From assembly GCF_000374325.1 (NCBI RefSeq), contig NZ_KB894084.1, positions 1-64,000 on the forward strand: a stretch of DNA of 64,000 nucleotides. The letters run 5' to 3'. The notes beneath the pieces were generated by a model. That model worked only from the letters and a program-made list of their open reading frames with translations, was not told the DNA's origin and made no database searches. Source of the stretch: Allofustis seminis DSM 15817 (GTDB lineage: Bacteria > Bacillota > Bacilli > Lactobacillales > Carnobacteriaceae_A). Shown one piece after another: positions 19,430 to 29,904 of this stretch. Position numbers and translations under genes: made by a program. The first letter of the stretch is position 1, and each line of letters begins with the position of its first letter.

Positions 19430-21630
19430 AGTGGGAATTAATGAATGCGGAAGAAGTTGCACAGACAAAAGTCTATCGTGAATGGGGAATGACCGACGAA
19501 GAATATGAGAAAGTGGTCGCCTTATTATCGCGCAAACCAGGTTATACGGAAATAGGGATTTATTCAGCAATGTGGAGTGAACATTGCTCCTACAAGAACT
19601 CCAAACCAATCTTAAGAAAATTTTATACTGAAGGACCGCAAGTTTTGCAAGGACCAGGAGAAGGGGCTGGAATTGTCGACATTGGCGATGGACAAGCAGT
19701 TGTTTTTAAAATCGAAAGTCATAACTCACCAAGTGCTGTCGAACCTTATGAAGGGGCAGCTACAGGGCTAGGGGGTATCTTGCGCGATGTATTCAGTATG
19801 GGAGCGACGCCAATTGCTGGCGTGAATTCTCTTCGCTTTGGCGAACTTACAGATGATCGTACGCGCTATCTCTTTAAAGAAGCAGTTCGTGGCATTAGTG
19901 ATTATGGTAGCAAGATGGGTGTTCCAACGATTGCTGGCGAAGTGAAATTTGATGAAGCATATCATGGTTCGCCACTAGTGAACGCGATGGTCGTAGGTTT
20001 ATTGAATCATGAGGACATAAAAAAAGGCGTTGCTTCAGGTATTGGCAATAAAATTATTTATCTTGGAGCAAAAACGGGTCGCGATGGAATTAATGGTGCA
20101 ACTTTTTCCAGTGATGCAGTACTCGGCGATAACTCCGATCAAGGTTCTGCCGTACAAGCAGGGAATCCTTATCTTGAAAAAAGAGTGATGGATGCATGCT
20201 TAGAATTAATTCATGAACATTCCGATATCATTATTGGAGTTCAAGATATGGGGGCAGCGGGACTTGTTTCTTCAAGTTCTGAGATGGCGTCCAGTGCAGA
20301 TGCAGGGGTTGTGCTATATACAGATCGCGTACCACAACGTGAAGAAGAAATGACACCTTATGAAATCTTACTCTCTGAATCACAAGAACGTATGCTTTTA
20401 TGTGTCAAAGCAGGTGGCGAGGAAGTGGTCGCTCAAATTGCTGAAAAATATCAACTTCCTGTTGCTGTGATTGGTGAAGTAACATCTGGCAATTTATATC
20501 AAGTCTATCATGAAGGAGAACTTGTCGTTGATGTTCCCGTCAGAACGCTAGCAGATGATGCACCTGTCTATGAGAAACCATGGGCAGAGCCAGAACGTAT
20601 GAAACATGCAGTCGCCTATGTACCAGAAGATTTCGATTTGACCGAGATGACAAAAGCACTTTTAAATACTGCCGATTTAGCAAGTCGTCAGCCAGTCATT
20701 GAACAATTCGATACGACCAGCTTAGGACAAACCGTTGTTCGCCCAGGAAGTGATGCGGGCATTGTGCATATTCCAAATAGTGACAAAGGCATCGCCATTA
20801 CAGTGGACTGCAATGGACGTTATGTTTATCTAGATCCAGAGATTGGCGGTCAGATGACTGTTGCAGAAGCTGCACGTAATATCGTTGCTTCTGGTGGTCA
20901 GCCACTAGCGATAACGGACGGACTTAACTTTGGTAATATTAAAGATTTGGAAGTATTTTATGAATTGAAATTTGCAGCACAAGGAATTTCAACGGCAGCT
21001 GAGCGTTTACAAACACCTGTTATTTCTGGAAATGTCTCTTTAAATAATGAAAATGAAGCGGGTAGCATTTATCCAACACCAATGGTTGGTATGGTGGGCC
21101 TTATTCCTAATATCCACCAAGTGACGCCAATGCATGTTCAACAAGCAGGAGATGCTCTTTATGTTGTAGGTAAGACGGGAGCAGACTATTCTGGAAGTGT
21201 GTTGCAAAAATATCAAACAGGAAAAATTTCAGGGCCTCTTCATTTTGACTTAGATGAAGAAGTTCGCCAACAACAACTCATTCAACAAATGAATGAAAAA
21301 CAATTGCTTCAATCGGCTCATGACCTGTCCGAGGGGGGTCTGCTTATGGGTCTTTTACAAAAAGTTTTCCAAACACCATATGGTTTACAAGTTACGATTA
21401 ACAAGTCAAAAGCCGAGCTATTTAGCGAAAGTGCATCGCGATTTGTCATATCTATCGCCGCAGATCATCGCACTGACTTTGAAGCATATGCTAAGGAAAT
21501 GGGCATAAATTGTGAATATCTAGGTGTTGTAACAGAAGAAGAGATGATTGCAGTCCAGTGCAATAATGATCAATTGCATTGTCCAAAAGAAGAATTAGAA
21601 GCGATATGGAAGGATGGACTTTCATGTTAG
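19426..21630 (+). CDS. purL: FGAM synthase subunit PurL (small type)
   Basis: Converts FGAR to FGAM using ATP and ammonia, step four of IMP synthesis. At 734 aa it is the small PurL that needs PurS and PurQ. The conserved [33 protein letters not shown] with GGILRD, and the second AIRS-like half starting near residue 410 are all present. The active-site region looks normal, so it should accept free ammonia even if PurQ is inert. The ATG overlaps purQ by 4 bp (ATGA) after AGGGAAGAAA. Confidence 0.96.
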   Translation: MKWELMNAEEVAQTKVYREWGMTDEEYEKVVALLSRKPGYTEIGIYSAMWSEHCSYKNSKPILRKFYTEGPQVLQGPGEGAGIVDIGDGQAVVFKIESHNSPSAVEPYEGAATGLGGILRDVFSMGATPIAGVNSLRFGELTDDRTRYLFKEAVRGISDYGSKMGVPTIAGEVKFDEAYHGSPLVNAMVVGLLNHEDIKKGVASGIGNKIIYLGAKTGRDGINGATFSSDAVLGDNSDQGSAVQAGNPYLEKRVMDACLELIHEHSDIIIGVQDMGAAGLVSSSSEMASSADAGVVLYTDRVPQREEEMTPYEILLSESQERMLLCVKAGGEEVVAQIAEKYQLPVAVIGEVTSGNLYQVYHEGELVVDVPVRTLADDAPVYEKPWAEPERMKHAVAYVPEDFDLTEMTKALLNTADLASRQPVIEQFDTTSLGQTVVRPGSDAGIVHIPNSDKGIAITVDCNGRYVYLDPEIGGQMTVAEAARNIVASGGQPLAITDGLNFGNIKDLEVFYELKFAAQGISTAAERLQTPVISGNVSLNNENEAGSIYPTPMVGMVGLIPNIHQVTPMHVQQAGDALYVVGKTGADYSGSVLQKYQTGKISGPLHFDLDEEVRQQQLIQQMNEKQLLQSAHDLSEGGLLMGLLQKVFQTPYGLQVTINKSKAELFSESASRFVISIAADHRTDFEAYAKEMGINCEYLGVVTEEEMIAVQCNNDQLHCPKEELEAIWKDGLSC

Positions 21631-23114
21631 AAAATGTCACCACAGAAAAAGAGTTGCATGAAGCATGCGGGCTTTTTGGCCTATGGAAAGGTGGCAAAGA
21701 AGCTGCTCACGTGGCTTATTTTGCACTTCATGCGCTGCAACATCGCGGCCAAGAAGGGGCAGGCATTGTAACATTAGATTCAAAGATGCAAGAAGTTAAA
21801 CAATTTCGCGGCTACGGTCTTTTGAGTGAAGTATTTCATGAACCACAACGTTTACAAAATTTAACGGGTGACTGTGCAATCGGCCACGTGAGTTATACAT
21901 TGAATAAACAAGCGAGCGGGTTTGCCGATGTGCAGCCACTCGTTTTCCATTTTTACGATCAGACCATTGCGATTGCGCATAATGGCAACCTAACAAATGC
22001 TAAAGTCTTAAGACGAGAGCTTGAAGCAGAAGGTGCTGTCTTTCAGTCTGGCACAGATGCAGAAATTCTCGTCCATTTAATTCGCCACAGTAAAAAAAGT
22101 ACCTTTCATGAGCGCTTAAAAGAATCGCTATGCAAACTCCAAGGTGGCTTTACTTTTATTGTGATGACCAATGATGAATTGATTGGAATTGTGGATGCGA
22201 ATAGCTTTAGACCGCTTGCGATCGGTCAGATGCCAAGTGGTGCTTATGTGCTAGCTAGTGAAACATGTGCGCTTCATTCAATCGGTGCGAAATTTGTGCG
22301 CAATATTCATGCAGGCAACTTTGCAAGTATTACCGATAAAGGACTAGAGATCTTTGAATATACAACAAAAACACAAATAGCACTTGACGCGATGGAATAT
22401 ATTTACTTTTCGCGTCCTGATAGTGAGATTGCCGGAATTAATGTGCACTCTGCGCGTAAGAAAATGGGTGAAATTCTTGCAAAAGAAGCACCAGCACCTC
22501 ATGCTGACATGGTCATTGGTGTCCCAAATTCTTCACTTTCGGCAGCGACAGGTTATGCGGAAGCGAGCGGCCTACCTTATGAAATGGGATTAATACGCAA
22601 CCAATATACGGCGCGAACATTTATTGAACCTACACAAGAATTACGCGAGCAAGGCGTACGCAAGAAATTATCTCCAGTCGTGGGTGTCGTTCAAGGGCGC
22701 TCTGTCGTGCTGGTAGATGATTCAATTGTACGTGGAACAACAGCTCGCCATATTGTGGAAATGTTAAAAAATGCTGGTGCAGCAGAAGTCCATTTGCGTA
22801 TTGCAAGCCCACCATTACGTTTTCCTAATTTTTATGGGATTGATGTATCTACGAGTGGCGAATTGTTAGCGGCGACCCATACAGTTTCAGAGATGTGTTC
22901 AGAAATTGGTGCTGATTCATTGGAATTTATGAGTGTTGAAGGCTTATTAGATGCGATTGGTACTCATTTTGATGCACCAAATCGTGGCCTTTGTTTAGAT
23001 GTCTTTACAGGGGAATATCCAGCACCTATTGTCGATTATGAGGCAACATTAAAAAAAGAATTGAGCCCATTACAAAAAAGAGTCTTAAAAGGGGAGGATG
23101 TCGATGGCAAATAA
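21624..23114 (+). CDS. purF: Amidophosphoribosyltransferase
   Basis: First committed step: makes phosphoribosylamine from PRPP and glutamine. The N-terminal nucleophile follows a 14-residue propeptide (HEACGLFG), so autoprocessing should expose Cys15. HRGQEGAG and the PRTase loop [13 protein letters not shown] are intact, so glutaminase and transferase both look functional. Of the four cysteines that bind a 4Fe-4S cluster in Bacillus PurF, the FPNFYGID position is Asn and the C-terminal cluster motif reduces to NRGLCLDVF, so a cluster is unlikely. I place the start at the ATG inside the purL stop region (496 aa), after GGAAGGATGG; a TTG further up is unsupported. Confidence 0.94.
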   Translation: MLENVTTEKELHEACGLFGLWKGGKEAAHVAYFALHALQHRGQEGAGIVTLDSKMQEVKQFRGYGLLSEVFHEPQRLQNLTGDCAIGHVSYTLNKQASGFADVQPLVFHFYDQTIAIAHNGNLTNAKVLRRELEAEGAVFQSGTDAEILVHLIRHSKKSTFHERLKESLCKLQGGFTFIVMTNDELIGIVDANSFRPLAIGQMPSGAYVLASETCALHSIGAKFVRNIHAGNFASITDKGLEIFEYTTKTQIALDAMEYIYFSRPDSEIAGINVHSARKKMGEILAKEAPAPHADMVIGVPNSSLSAATGYAEASGLPYEMGLIRNQYTARTFIEPTQELREQGVRKKLSPVVGVVQGRSVVLVDDSIVRGTTARHIVEMLKNAGAAEVHLRIASPPLRFPNFYGIDVSTSGELLAATHTVSEMCSEIGADSLEFMSVEGLLDAIGTHFDAPNRGLCLDVFTGEYPAPIVDYEATLKKELSPLQKRVLKGEDVDGK

Positions 23115-24174
23115 AAGCAATGCGCCTAAAAATGAACAAGGAAGTAGTGCCTATCAAAAAGCTGGTGTCGATTTAGTGAGTGGATATGAAGCTGTTTCAC
23201 GAATGAAAAAACATATTGCACGTACGCATCGCCCAGAAGTACTATCCGAATTAGGTGGCTTTGGCGGATTATTCTCGTTGGCGAATTTGCAGATGGACGA
23301 TCCCATTCTCGTGTCGGGAACTGACGGCGTTGGAACGAAAATTCTGCTTGCCCAACAATCTAAAAGATATCACACGATCGGCATTGATTGTGTTGCGATG
23401 TGTGTGAATGATGTATTAGCACAAGGAGCATTTCCTCTATTCTTCTTAGATTATCTTGCTGTCGGGAAAAATTCACCGCAAATGATTGAGGAAATTGTTG
23501 CTGGTGTTGCAGAAGGTTGTGTTCAAGCGCATTGTGCACTGATTGGCGGAGAGACGGCTGAGATGCCTGATTTATATCATGCTGAAGAATTTGATATTGC
23601 AGGCTTTACAGTTGGGGCAGTTGATCGCCAGCAGATGCTTTTGCCAGACAATGTACAAGAAGGCGATGTCCTAATGGGTCTTAAAAGTTCAGGCATTCAT
23701 TCCAATGGTTTTTCATTGGTGCGCAAACTATTTTTCAAAGATCATCAATGGACATTGCAAGATCAGCTCCCAAGCGGAAAGTTGCTAATTGATGAGCTAC
23801 TGGCACCTACCAAAATTTATGTTGAAGATATGATGCCACTGCTATCTAAGCAGCTTGTTCAAAGTGTTGCCCATATTACAGGAGGCGGTTTTTATGAGAA
23901 TTTACCGCGGATGCTACCGGCAGGATTATGTGCACAAGTAGAGCTTTCATCGTGGGAGATTCCTGAAATTTTCCGCATCATGCAATCGTTAGGGGCAATT
24001 TCAACACGTGAAATGTTTCATATATTCAATATGGGAATGGGACTTATATTTGCCATCCGTCCAGAAGATGAAGCGAAAGTCCTTGAAGAACTTCCTGCAG
24101 CAACACGCATCGGACAAGTTATTAAAGCATCAGATGAACACGTACAATTACTTAATAAAGGGGAATCCATATGA
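23104..24174 (+). CDS. purM: Phosphoribosylformylglycinamidine cyclo-ligase (AIR synthetase)
   Basis: Closes the imidazole ring: FGAM plus ATP gives AIR. The body starts YQKAGVDLVSGYEAV; the ATP/substrate motifs LVSGTDGVGTK and GGETAEMPDLY and the glycine-rich ITGGGFYENLPRML are canonical. I use the ATG seven bases after AGGGGAGG (356 aa); the ATG six bases upstream is too near. It overlaps purF by 11 bp and purN by 4 bp. The first 20 residues (lysine, asparagine, serine-rich) look like a non-conserved extension. Confidence 0.95.
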   Translation: MANKSNAPKNEQGSSAYQKAGVDLVSGYEAVSRMKKHIARTHRPEVLSELGGFGGLFSLANLQMDDPILVSGTDGVGTKILLAQQSKRYHTIGIDCVAMCVNDVLAQGAFPLFFLDYLAVGKNSPQMIEEIVAGVAEGCVQAHCALIGGETAEMPDLYHAEEFDIAGFTVGAVDRQQMLLPDNVQEGDVLMGLKSSGIHSNGFSLVRKLFFKDHQWTLQDQLPSGKLLIDELLAPTKIYVEDMMPLLSKQLVQSVAHITGGGFYENLPRMLPAGLCAQVELSSWEIPEIFRIMQSLGAISTREMFHIFNMGMGLIFAIRPEDEAKVLEELPAATRIGQVIKASDEHVQLLNKGESI

Positions 24175-24749
24175 AATTAGCTTTATTAGCTTCTGGAAAT
24201 GGTTCAAATGTTGCAGCAATTATGCAAGCGATTAATGATGGTACATTAGAAGCAGAAATTGTGGCCATCGTGTGTGATCAGCCAGATGCTTATGTGATTA
24301 CGCGTGCAAAATTAGCGCAGTTACCTATTTTTGTTGCGCCATTAAAAGCATATAAGACCCGTAAAGCATGGGAGTCTGCCATTGCGGACTACTTAAAAGA
24401 AAAAGGGGCAGAGTGGGTCGTGCTAGCAGGCTTTATGCGGATTGTCGGTGCACCTTTATTGGAGGCTTTTCCCCACAGAATTGTTAATATTCATCCTGCA
24501 CTTTTGCCTAACTTTCCTGGCCGAGATGGTATTGGAGATGCTTATGCAGCAGGAGTTACTGAGACAGGTGTAACAGTCCATTGGGTGGATGAAGGTATTG
24601 ATAGTGGACCGATTATTGCTCAAGAGAAGTTAACGGTGGATCCTACTTGGACGAGAGAAGAATTAGAAGAGAAGATTCATCATATTGAACATCAACTCTA
24701 TCCCAAAACGTTACAACGATTAGGAAAGGAAGAGGAGCATTTTTCATGA
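24171..24749 (+). CDS. purN: Phosphoribosylglycinamide formyltransferase (GART)
   Basis: Transfers formyl from 10-formyl-THF to GAR, step three. The N-terminal LASGNGSNVAAIM binds GAR phosphate, and the catalytic trio is visible in NIHPALLPNFPGRDG (Asn and His) and TVHWVDEGIDSGPII (Asp). The length of 192 aa is normal. It overlaps purM and purH by ATGA on both sides, so translation of the three is coupled. Confidence 0.97.
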   Translation: MKLALLASGNGSNVAAIMQAINDGTLEAEIVAIVCDQPDAYVITRAKLAQLPIFVAPLKAYKTRKAWESAIADYLKEKGAEWVVLAGFMRIVGAPLLEAFPHRIVNIHPALLPNFPGRDGIGDAYAAGVTETGVTVHWVDEGIDSGPIIAQEKLTVDPTWTREELEEKIHHIEHQLYPKTLQRLGKEEEHFS

Positions 24750-26335
24750 AAAAACGTTATGCACTTTTAAGCGTGTCGGATAAAAAAGGAATTGTCGAAG
24801 TAGCACAGGCCCTTCATGAAGCCGGCATTTATTTATTATCGACAGGTGGCACTTATCAAGCACTCAAAGAAGCACATATTCCCGTTGAGACTGTAGAATC
24901 GGTCACGCACTTTCCTGAAATGATGGACGGTCGTGTCAAAACGTTACATCCGCTGATTCATGGCGGACTATTAGCTAATCGAAATATTGAGCAACATCTT
25001 CAAGCTATGGCAGACCATAAGATTCCTTCGATTGAATTTGTGGTTGTTAATTTGTATCCTTTTGAGCAAACCATTCAAAATAAAGAAACAACACGCGCAG
25101 AAGCGATTGAGCAGATTGATATCGGAGGCCCAACAATGTTGCGTAGTGCAGCTAAAAACTACGAACATATCACTGTTGTAACAGATCCACGTGATTATGG
25201 CACATTGGTGGAACAGTTACAAGAAAAAGGAGAAACATCCACTGCATTTCGTGCTTATCTTGCACAAAAAGTATTCGCGCAGACGGCATACTATGATAGC
25301 TTGATTGCAGACTATCTTACGGTTCAAGCAGAAGATTTCAAAATGTATGACTGGCCATTTTTAACGCTTGGCTATACAGGAATGGAAGTGTTGCGTTACG
25401 GTGAAAATAGTCATCAACAAGCGAAAGTATATCGCCAATCCAGACCATCGAAGTATTCATTACTTGCTGCACAACAACTTCATGGCAAAGCAATGAGCTA
25501 CAACAATTATAATGATGCGGATGCTGCCATCAAAATAGCGTGCGAATTTGAAGAGCCTGTCGCCGTTGCTACGAAACATACCAATCCTTGTGGCGTTGCC
25601 ATTGGCGAAACGATTGAACAAGCATTTGATCGCTGTTATAGTGCGGATTCAATTTCGATTTTTGGCGGGATTGTCGTTGTTAATCGTCCAGTATCACTTG
25701 CCCTTGCCGAGAAATTACATAAAATCTTCTTAGAAATTATTATTGCTCCTGCTTATGATGTTGAAGCATTTCAACTTTTGGCACGCAAGAAAAATATTCG
25801 CTTATTGCAAATGGATTTCTCCGATCAAGCAGCAATTGACCAAAAAGAATATCGCAGCATTATCGGCGGACTCTTGGAACAGACACCTGATAATTCGACA
25901 GAATTGAACAGTCTTGGAGAAGCAGTAGCATTGCCAAAAGAATGGGAATTGATGACTGATTGTGCACCAACACCTGAACAATTAAAAGCATTTCAATTCG
26001 GCATGAAAGTATGCAAACATGTAAAAAGTAACGCCATCGTAATCAATAATGCCTATATGACATTAGGGATTGGCGCTGGTCAGATGAATCGTGTCGGTGC
26101 TGCCGAGATTGCACTTAAACAAGCTGCAGCACGCGATGATTTCAAACCGCATGAAGCCGTGATGGCAAGCGATGCTTTCTTCCCGATGCCTGATACAGTA
26201 GCGCTTGCACATACATATGAGGTGCCCGCTATTATTCAGCCAGGTGGTTCGATTCGTGATCAAGATTCGACAGACTTTTGTAATGCACATCAGATGACTA
26301 TGGTCAAGACGAATATTCGTCATTTCCGCCATTAA
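24746..26335 (+). CDS. purH: Bifunctional AICAR formyltransferase / IMP cyclohydrolase
   Basis: Does the last two steps to IMP. The N-terminal MGS-like cyclohydrolase has LLSTGGTYQAL and MMDGRVKTLHPLIHGG. The C-terminal formyltransferase has the Lys-His pair in TKHTNPCG (near residue 275) and GAGQMNRV. At 529 aa it is slightly longer than the 512 of Bacillus. It starts in an ATGA overlap with purN and has AGGAAGAGGAG upstream. The segment SADSISIFGG replaces the commoner DPVSIFGG, a conservative change outside the catalytic pair. Confidence 0.97.
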   Translation: MKKRYALLSVSDKKGIVEVAQALHEAGIYLLSTGGTYQALKEAHIPVETVESVTHFPEMMDGRVKTLHPLIHGGLLANRNIEQHLQAMADHKIPSIEFVVVNLYPFEQTIQNKETTRAEAIEQIDIGGPTMLRSAAKNYEHITVVTDPRDYGTLVEQLQEKGETSTAFRAYLAQKVFAQTAYYDSLIADYLTVQAEDFKMYDWPFLTLGYTGMEVLRYGENSHQQAKVYRQSRPSKYSLLAAQQLHGKAMSYNNYNDADAAIKIACEFEEPVAVATKHTNPCGVAIGETIEQAFDRCYSADSISIFGGIVVVNRPVSLALAEKLHKIFLEIIIAPAYDVEAFQLLARKKNIRLLQMDFSDQAAIDQKEYRSIIGGLLEQTPDNSTELNSLGEAVALPKEWELMTDCAPTPEQLKAFQFGMKVCKHVKSNAIVINNAYMTLGIGAGQMNRVGAAEIALKQAAARDDFKPHEAVMASDAFFPMPDTVALAHTYEVPAIIQPGGSIRDQDSTDFCNAHQMTMVKTNIRHFRH

Positions 26336-26350
26336 AGAAGGGAGATTTGT

Positions 26351-27637
26351 ATGAAAAAAGTACTTGTTATCGGGGGCGGCGGTCGCGAACATGCTCTTGC
26401 CCGCGGACTGAGCAAAAGCCAACACGTTGAAAAAGTATTCGTCTGCCCAGGCAATCCAGGGATGTGCTTAGGACAAGATGAGCAAGATGCGCCTATTGAA
26501 TGTGTGCCGATTTCTGGCACCGATATTCCCTCACTTGTGTCCTTTGCTCAATCTATGGCAATTGATTTGACGGTTGTAGGTCCTGAGCAATCTATTTGTG
26601 CAGGTGTTGTTGATGCTTTTTTGGAAAATGATTTGCCAATCTTAGGCCCTACAAAAAAAGCAGCGCAAATCGAATCATCAAAAAAATATGCAAAAGAACA
26701 AATGAAACAAGCAGGCGTACGTTGTGCGGACTATCAGTCTTTCTCTGGTAGAGCAGAGGATATGGAACAAGCGCTTGACTATATGAGAAAACAGTCGCTA
26801 CCTATTGTAATCAAGCAAGATGGTCTAGCAGCAGGAAAAGGTGTAATTATTGCCCAAAGTTATGAAGAAGCTGCACAGACCATTGAAGATTTTGTCGATC
26901 ATGGAGAACCTTTTATTATTGAGGAATTCTTAACAGGTGAAGAATTTTCTTTCTTTACTTTAGTCAATGGTAGTCAATGTATTCCACTAATGGCAGCTCG
27001 CGATTATAAGCGTGCATTTGATCAAGATCAAGGCAAGAACACAGGCGGTATGGGAGCATTCTCACCTGTTCCTTTTGTCGATGAATTATTAGCTCAGCGT
27101 GTACAAGACGAGATCGTCCAGCCATTGATGGATCATTTGGTTGCGATTGGCAATCCTTACACTGGCGTATTATATACGGGTGCGATGCTTAATGATAAAG
27201 GCATTTATGTCATTGAATTTAATGCGCGTTTTGGCGACCCTGAAACGCAAATCATGCTGCAACGAATTAAAAATGATTTGTATGAATTATTTGCAGCAAG
27301 TGTTCATGGACAAAAGGCCATAGCAGAAATGAATGATAATTACTGCTTAGGCGTTGTGGTGGCAGCAGAAGGATATCCGCAAAAAGCAGTAGTAGGTCAG
27401 CCGCTCCTATTTACTGAAGATTTTGCCTTTAATTCTGCCGACTTTGCGGGAGTTGCGCGCGATGAACAAGGGCAATTGATTGCTAATGGAGGCCGCTTAT
27501 TTATGGTCTTACATCAAGCGCCTACATTAGCGGAATGCCGCCGATATGTATATGAACAATTGAGTGCACAAAATCTGCCTTATACATTTTATCGCAAAGA
27601 TATTGGCGAGAAATTCGCAAAGGAGACTGACATATGA
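26351..27637 (+). CDS. purD: Phosphoribosylamine--glycine ligase (GAR synthetase)
   Basis: ATP-grasp enzyme for step two: phosphoribosylamine plus glycine gives GAR. The N-terminal [15 protein letters not shown] is the family start. The ATP-grasp centre shows [11 protein letters not shown] and [12 protein letters not shown], with the metal-binding [14 protein letters not shown] near residue 290. The length of 428 aa is normal. Start after AGAAGGGAG, 15 bp after purH. The stop overlaps purE by 4 bp. Confidence 0.97.
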   Translation: MKKVLVIGGGGREHALARGLSKSQHVEKVFVCPGNPGMCLGQDEQDAPIECVPISGTDIPSLVSFAQSMAIDLTVVGPEQSICAGVVDAFLENDLPILGPTKKAAQIESSKKYAKEQMKQAGVRCADYQSFSGRAEDMEQALDYMRKQSLPIVIKQDGLAAGKGVIIAQSYEEAAQTIEDFVDHGEPFIIEEFLTGEEFSFFTLVNGSQCIPLMAARDYKRAFDQDQGKNTGGMGAFSPVPFVDELLAQRVQDEIVQPLMDHLVAIGNPYTGVLYTGAMLNDKGIYVIEFNARFGDPETQIMLQRIKNDLYELFAASVHGQKAIAEMNDNYCLGVVVAAEGYPQKAVVGQPLLFTEDFAFNSADFAGVARDEQGQLIANGGRLFMVLHQAPTLAECRRYVYEQLSAQNLPYTFYRKDIGEKFAKETDI

Positions 27638-28137
27638 GTGAAGCAAAAGTAGGTGTCATCATGGGAAGCAGTTCAGACTGGGAACAAATGAAAGAGGCGT
27701 GCCTAATTTTAGACCGCTTTGGGATTAAATATGAGAAAAAAGTTGTTTCTGCGCACCGCATGCCTTTTGACATGTTAGACTATGCCAAAAAAGCTGCTTC
27801 ACGTCATTTGCAAGTTATTATTGCGGGGGCAGGTGGTGCAGCACATTTGCCGGGGATGGTTGCCGCAGCAACATCACTTCCTGTCATTGGGGTTCCAATG
27901 AAATCAAGTGCACTTTCTGGTTATGACTCATTTCTGTCGATTGTTCAGATGCCTAAAGGAGTGCCTGTTGCTACCATGGCTATTGGTGCAAGTGGTGCTC
28001 AAAATGCTGGCCTTTATGCAGCTCGTGTTCTTGCGCTGTATGATGAAAAAGTCGCAGCCCATTATGAACAATTTGTAAAAGATCAATATGAGGCAGCCAT
28101 TTCGATGACGGAGGCGTTGCACCATGAAGAAAATTAA
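27634..28137 (+). CDS. purE: N5-carboxyaminoimidazole ribonucleotide mutase
   Basis: Converts N5-CAIR (the PurK product) to CAIR. The class I PurE signatures are [13 protein letters not shown] at the N-terminus, [10 protein letters not shown] with the catalytic His, and [15 protein letters not shown]. The length of 167 aa is normal. Placing purE-purK after purD at the end of the operon differs from the Bacillus order, where they lead it. Confidence 0.97.
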   Translation: MSEAKVGVIMGSSSDWEQMKEACLILDRFGIKYEKKVVSAHRMPFDMLDYAKKAASRHLQVIIAGAGGAAHLPGMVAAATSLPVIGVPMKSSALSGYDSFLSIVQMPKGVPVATMAIGASGAQNAGLYAARVLALYDEKVAAHYEQFVKDQYEAAISMTEALHHEEN

Positions 28138-29257
28138 ACGTGGTCAGACCATTGGAATCATTGGTGCAGGACAACTAGGCAAAATGCTAGCACTCTCTGC
28201 TCAAGCAAAAGGTTATCGTATCGCGATGTATGATCCCAATCCACAAGCATGTGGTTTCAGTGTTGCAGATACTTATCAGGTGGGATCCTTTGACGACCGT
28301 ACGAAATTGTTACAATTCATTCAGCAAACAGATGTCGTAACTTATGAATTTGAGAATATTGATGGACCACTTCTGGAAGAAATTGCTGAAAAAAGTTATT
28401 TACCACAAGGGGCAACTTTCTTACAAACGACACAAGACCGTCTGATGGAAAAATCATGGCTGGCATCCTTAGATATTCCAGTGGTTGCCCATCATGCAGT
28501 ACGGACTCTTCAAGATTTACAACAAGCAGCATGTGCCTTGCAATATCCTTTTGTACTTAAGACAACGCGTTTTGGTTATGATGGTAAAGGACAAGAAGTG
28601 CTGAAGACACCACAAGATCTAGATAAGCCAGAAGTGCATGCTATTGTCGCTCAAGGAGCGGTAGCAGAAGCCTTTTGCCCATTCCAATATGAAGCATCGA
28701 TAATCGTGGCCCGTGATCTCTATGGAAATATTGAGTGTTTCCCAGCGGCACGCAATGAGCATCGTTCAGGTATATTATTTGCATCCATTGTTCCACTTGC
28801 AAATGAAAAAGTCATTCAAAAAATGCATGCTATCGCCTTTAAGATTGCTCAAAAGAGTGAGCTTGTTGGGGTGTGCGGTGTGGAATTCTTTGTGACAGAG
28901 CAAGGCGAGATCTATGTCAATGAACTTGCTCCGCGTCCACACAATAGTGGGCATTATACCATTGAAGCATGCTCTGTGTCGCAATTTGATCAGCATATTG
29001 ATGCCATTTGCGGTCAAGCACTCGCTCCTATCATATTGCACTCTGATGCATTGATGGTGAACATTCTCGGGCAACATGTTATCGATATCGAGACAGTAAG
29101 AGAACATTTTAAAGCGGCACATGTTCATTTTTATCGAAAAGGAGAGAGTCGCACTGGACGTAAAATGGGACATTGGACATGTCTTGCCCCAAATGCGGCT
29201 GCTATTACACAAATGCTAGCGACACCATTTTTAAGTAATTGGCGCGATAAATTTTAA
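28124..29257 (+). CDS. purK: N5-carboxyaminoimidazole ribonucleotide synthase
   Basis: ATP-grasp enzyme that carboxylates AIR with bicarbonate and ATP to N5-CAIR, feeding Pur[18 protein letters not shown] is the N-terminal nucleotide-fold start. [15 protein letters not shown] is the ATP-binding loop, and [26 protein letters not shown], here cited as two adjoining halves, is the metal/substrate site. The length of 377 aa is normal. It overlaps purE by 14 bp and is the last gene of the operon; purB is absent from the window. Confidence 0.96.
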   Translation: MKKIKRGQTIGIIGAGQLGKMLALSAQAKGYRIAMYDPNPQACGFSVADTYQVGSFDDRTKLLQFIQQTDVVTYEFENIDGPLLEEIAEKSYLPQGATFLQTTQDRLMEKSWLASLDIPVVAHHAVRTLQDLQQAACALQYPFVLKTTRFGYDGKGQEVLKTPQDLDKPEVHAIVAQGAVAEAFCPFQYEASIIVARDLYGNIECFPAARNEHRSGILFASIVPLANEKVIQKMHAIAFKIAQKSELVGVCGVEFFVTEQGEIYVNELAPRPHNSGHYTIEACSVSQFDQHIDAICGQALAPIILHSDALMVNILGQHVIDIETVREHFKAAHVHFYRKGESRTGRKMGHWTCLAPNAAAITQMLATPFLSNWRDKF

Positions 29258-29302
29258 GAAAATGATACAATAAATACATTTCTTACATGGTATAAATCAT
29301 TT

Positions 29303-29338
29303 AAAAGATCCTGTATTGTTATTATCAGGGTCTTTTTT
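29303..29338 (+). terminator. Terminator of the purine operon
   Basis: AAAAGATCCTG pairs with CAGGGTCTTTT (one T-G pair), loop TATTGTTATTAT, then T6. It lies 45 bp after purK. Confidence 0.88.
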
Positions 29339-29575
29339 ATCGCTCTAAAAAGATAAAACTTCCTATATATAGTGACTATAGATTTTGCGATTAAAAAAGT
29401 AATTTGTATAGATTAAAATAATTCATCATATTAATTTTAATGGTGCTATTGATTATTAATGAATGTGTCCGCATAATCTAGCGCATATCTTGACTTTCTT
29501 GAATAAAGAGTGTAAATTTATTAAAAATGCCCATTTTTAGTATGCGATGTAAGAAAAAAAGAAAAGGGTGGCAGT
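29339..29575. other. AT-rich spacer before the giant adhesin gene
   Basis: I see no gene here. It holds a promoter candidate at 29490-29518 and, just before the start codon, a purine-rich stretch with the ribosome site AAAAGGG. No repeats or insertion-element ends are apparent. Confidence 0.6.
29490..29518 (+). promoter_or_regulatory. Putative promoter of the giant adhesin gene
   Basis: TTGACT (five of six), a 17-base spacer, then TAAATT preceded by TG. It lies about 58 bp before the GTG start. Confidence 0.55.
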
Positions 29576-29904
29576 GTGAATAAGAAGATACAAAATATAT
29601 TGATACATTTACTCTTAGGGGTACTTTTCCTCGTGCATGTTGCACCAATTCATGCACTTGGCGAGACCTTGACACAAGACAATGGCACATTTCAATATCA
29701 ATTGAATGGTGACGGTGTGCGTGTGACAGGTTTTCCAAGGATCAAACGATTTCTAAATTAGAAATTCCTGATGACATTGAGGGTGTCCCCGTAACCGAGA
29801 TTGCGGATCAGGCATTTAGCCAGAAAAATATTGAAACACTTATCTTAGGTAGCCATGTCAAACGTATCGGGAATTATGCATTTGCCGCCAATAAGATCGA
29901 GCAT

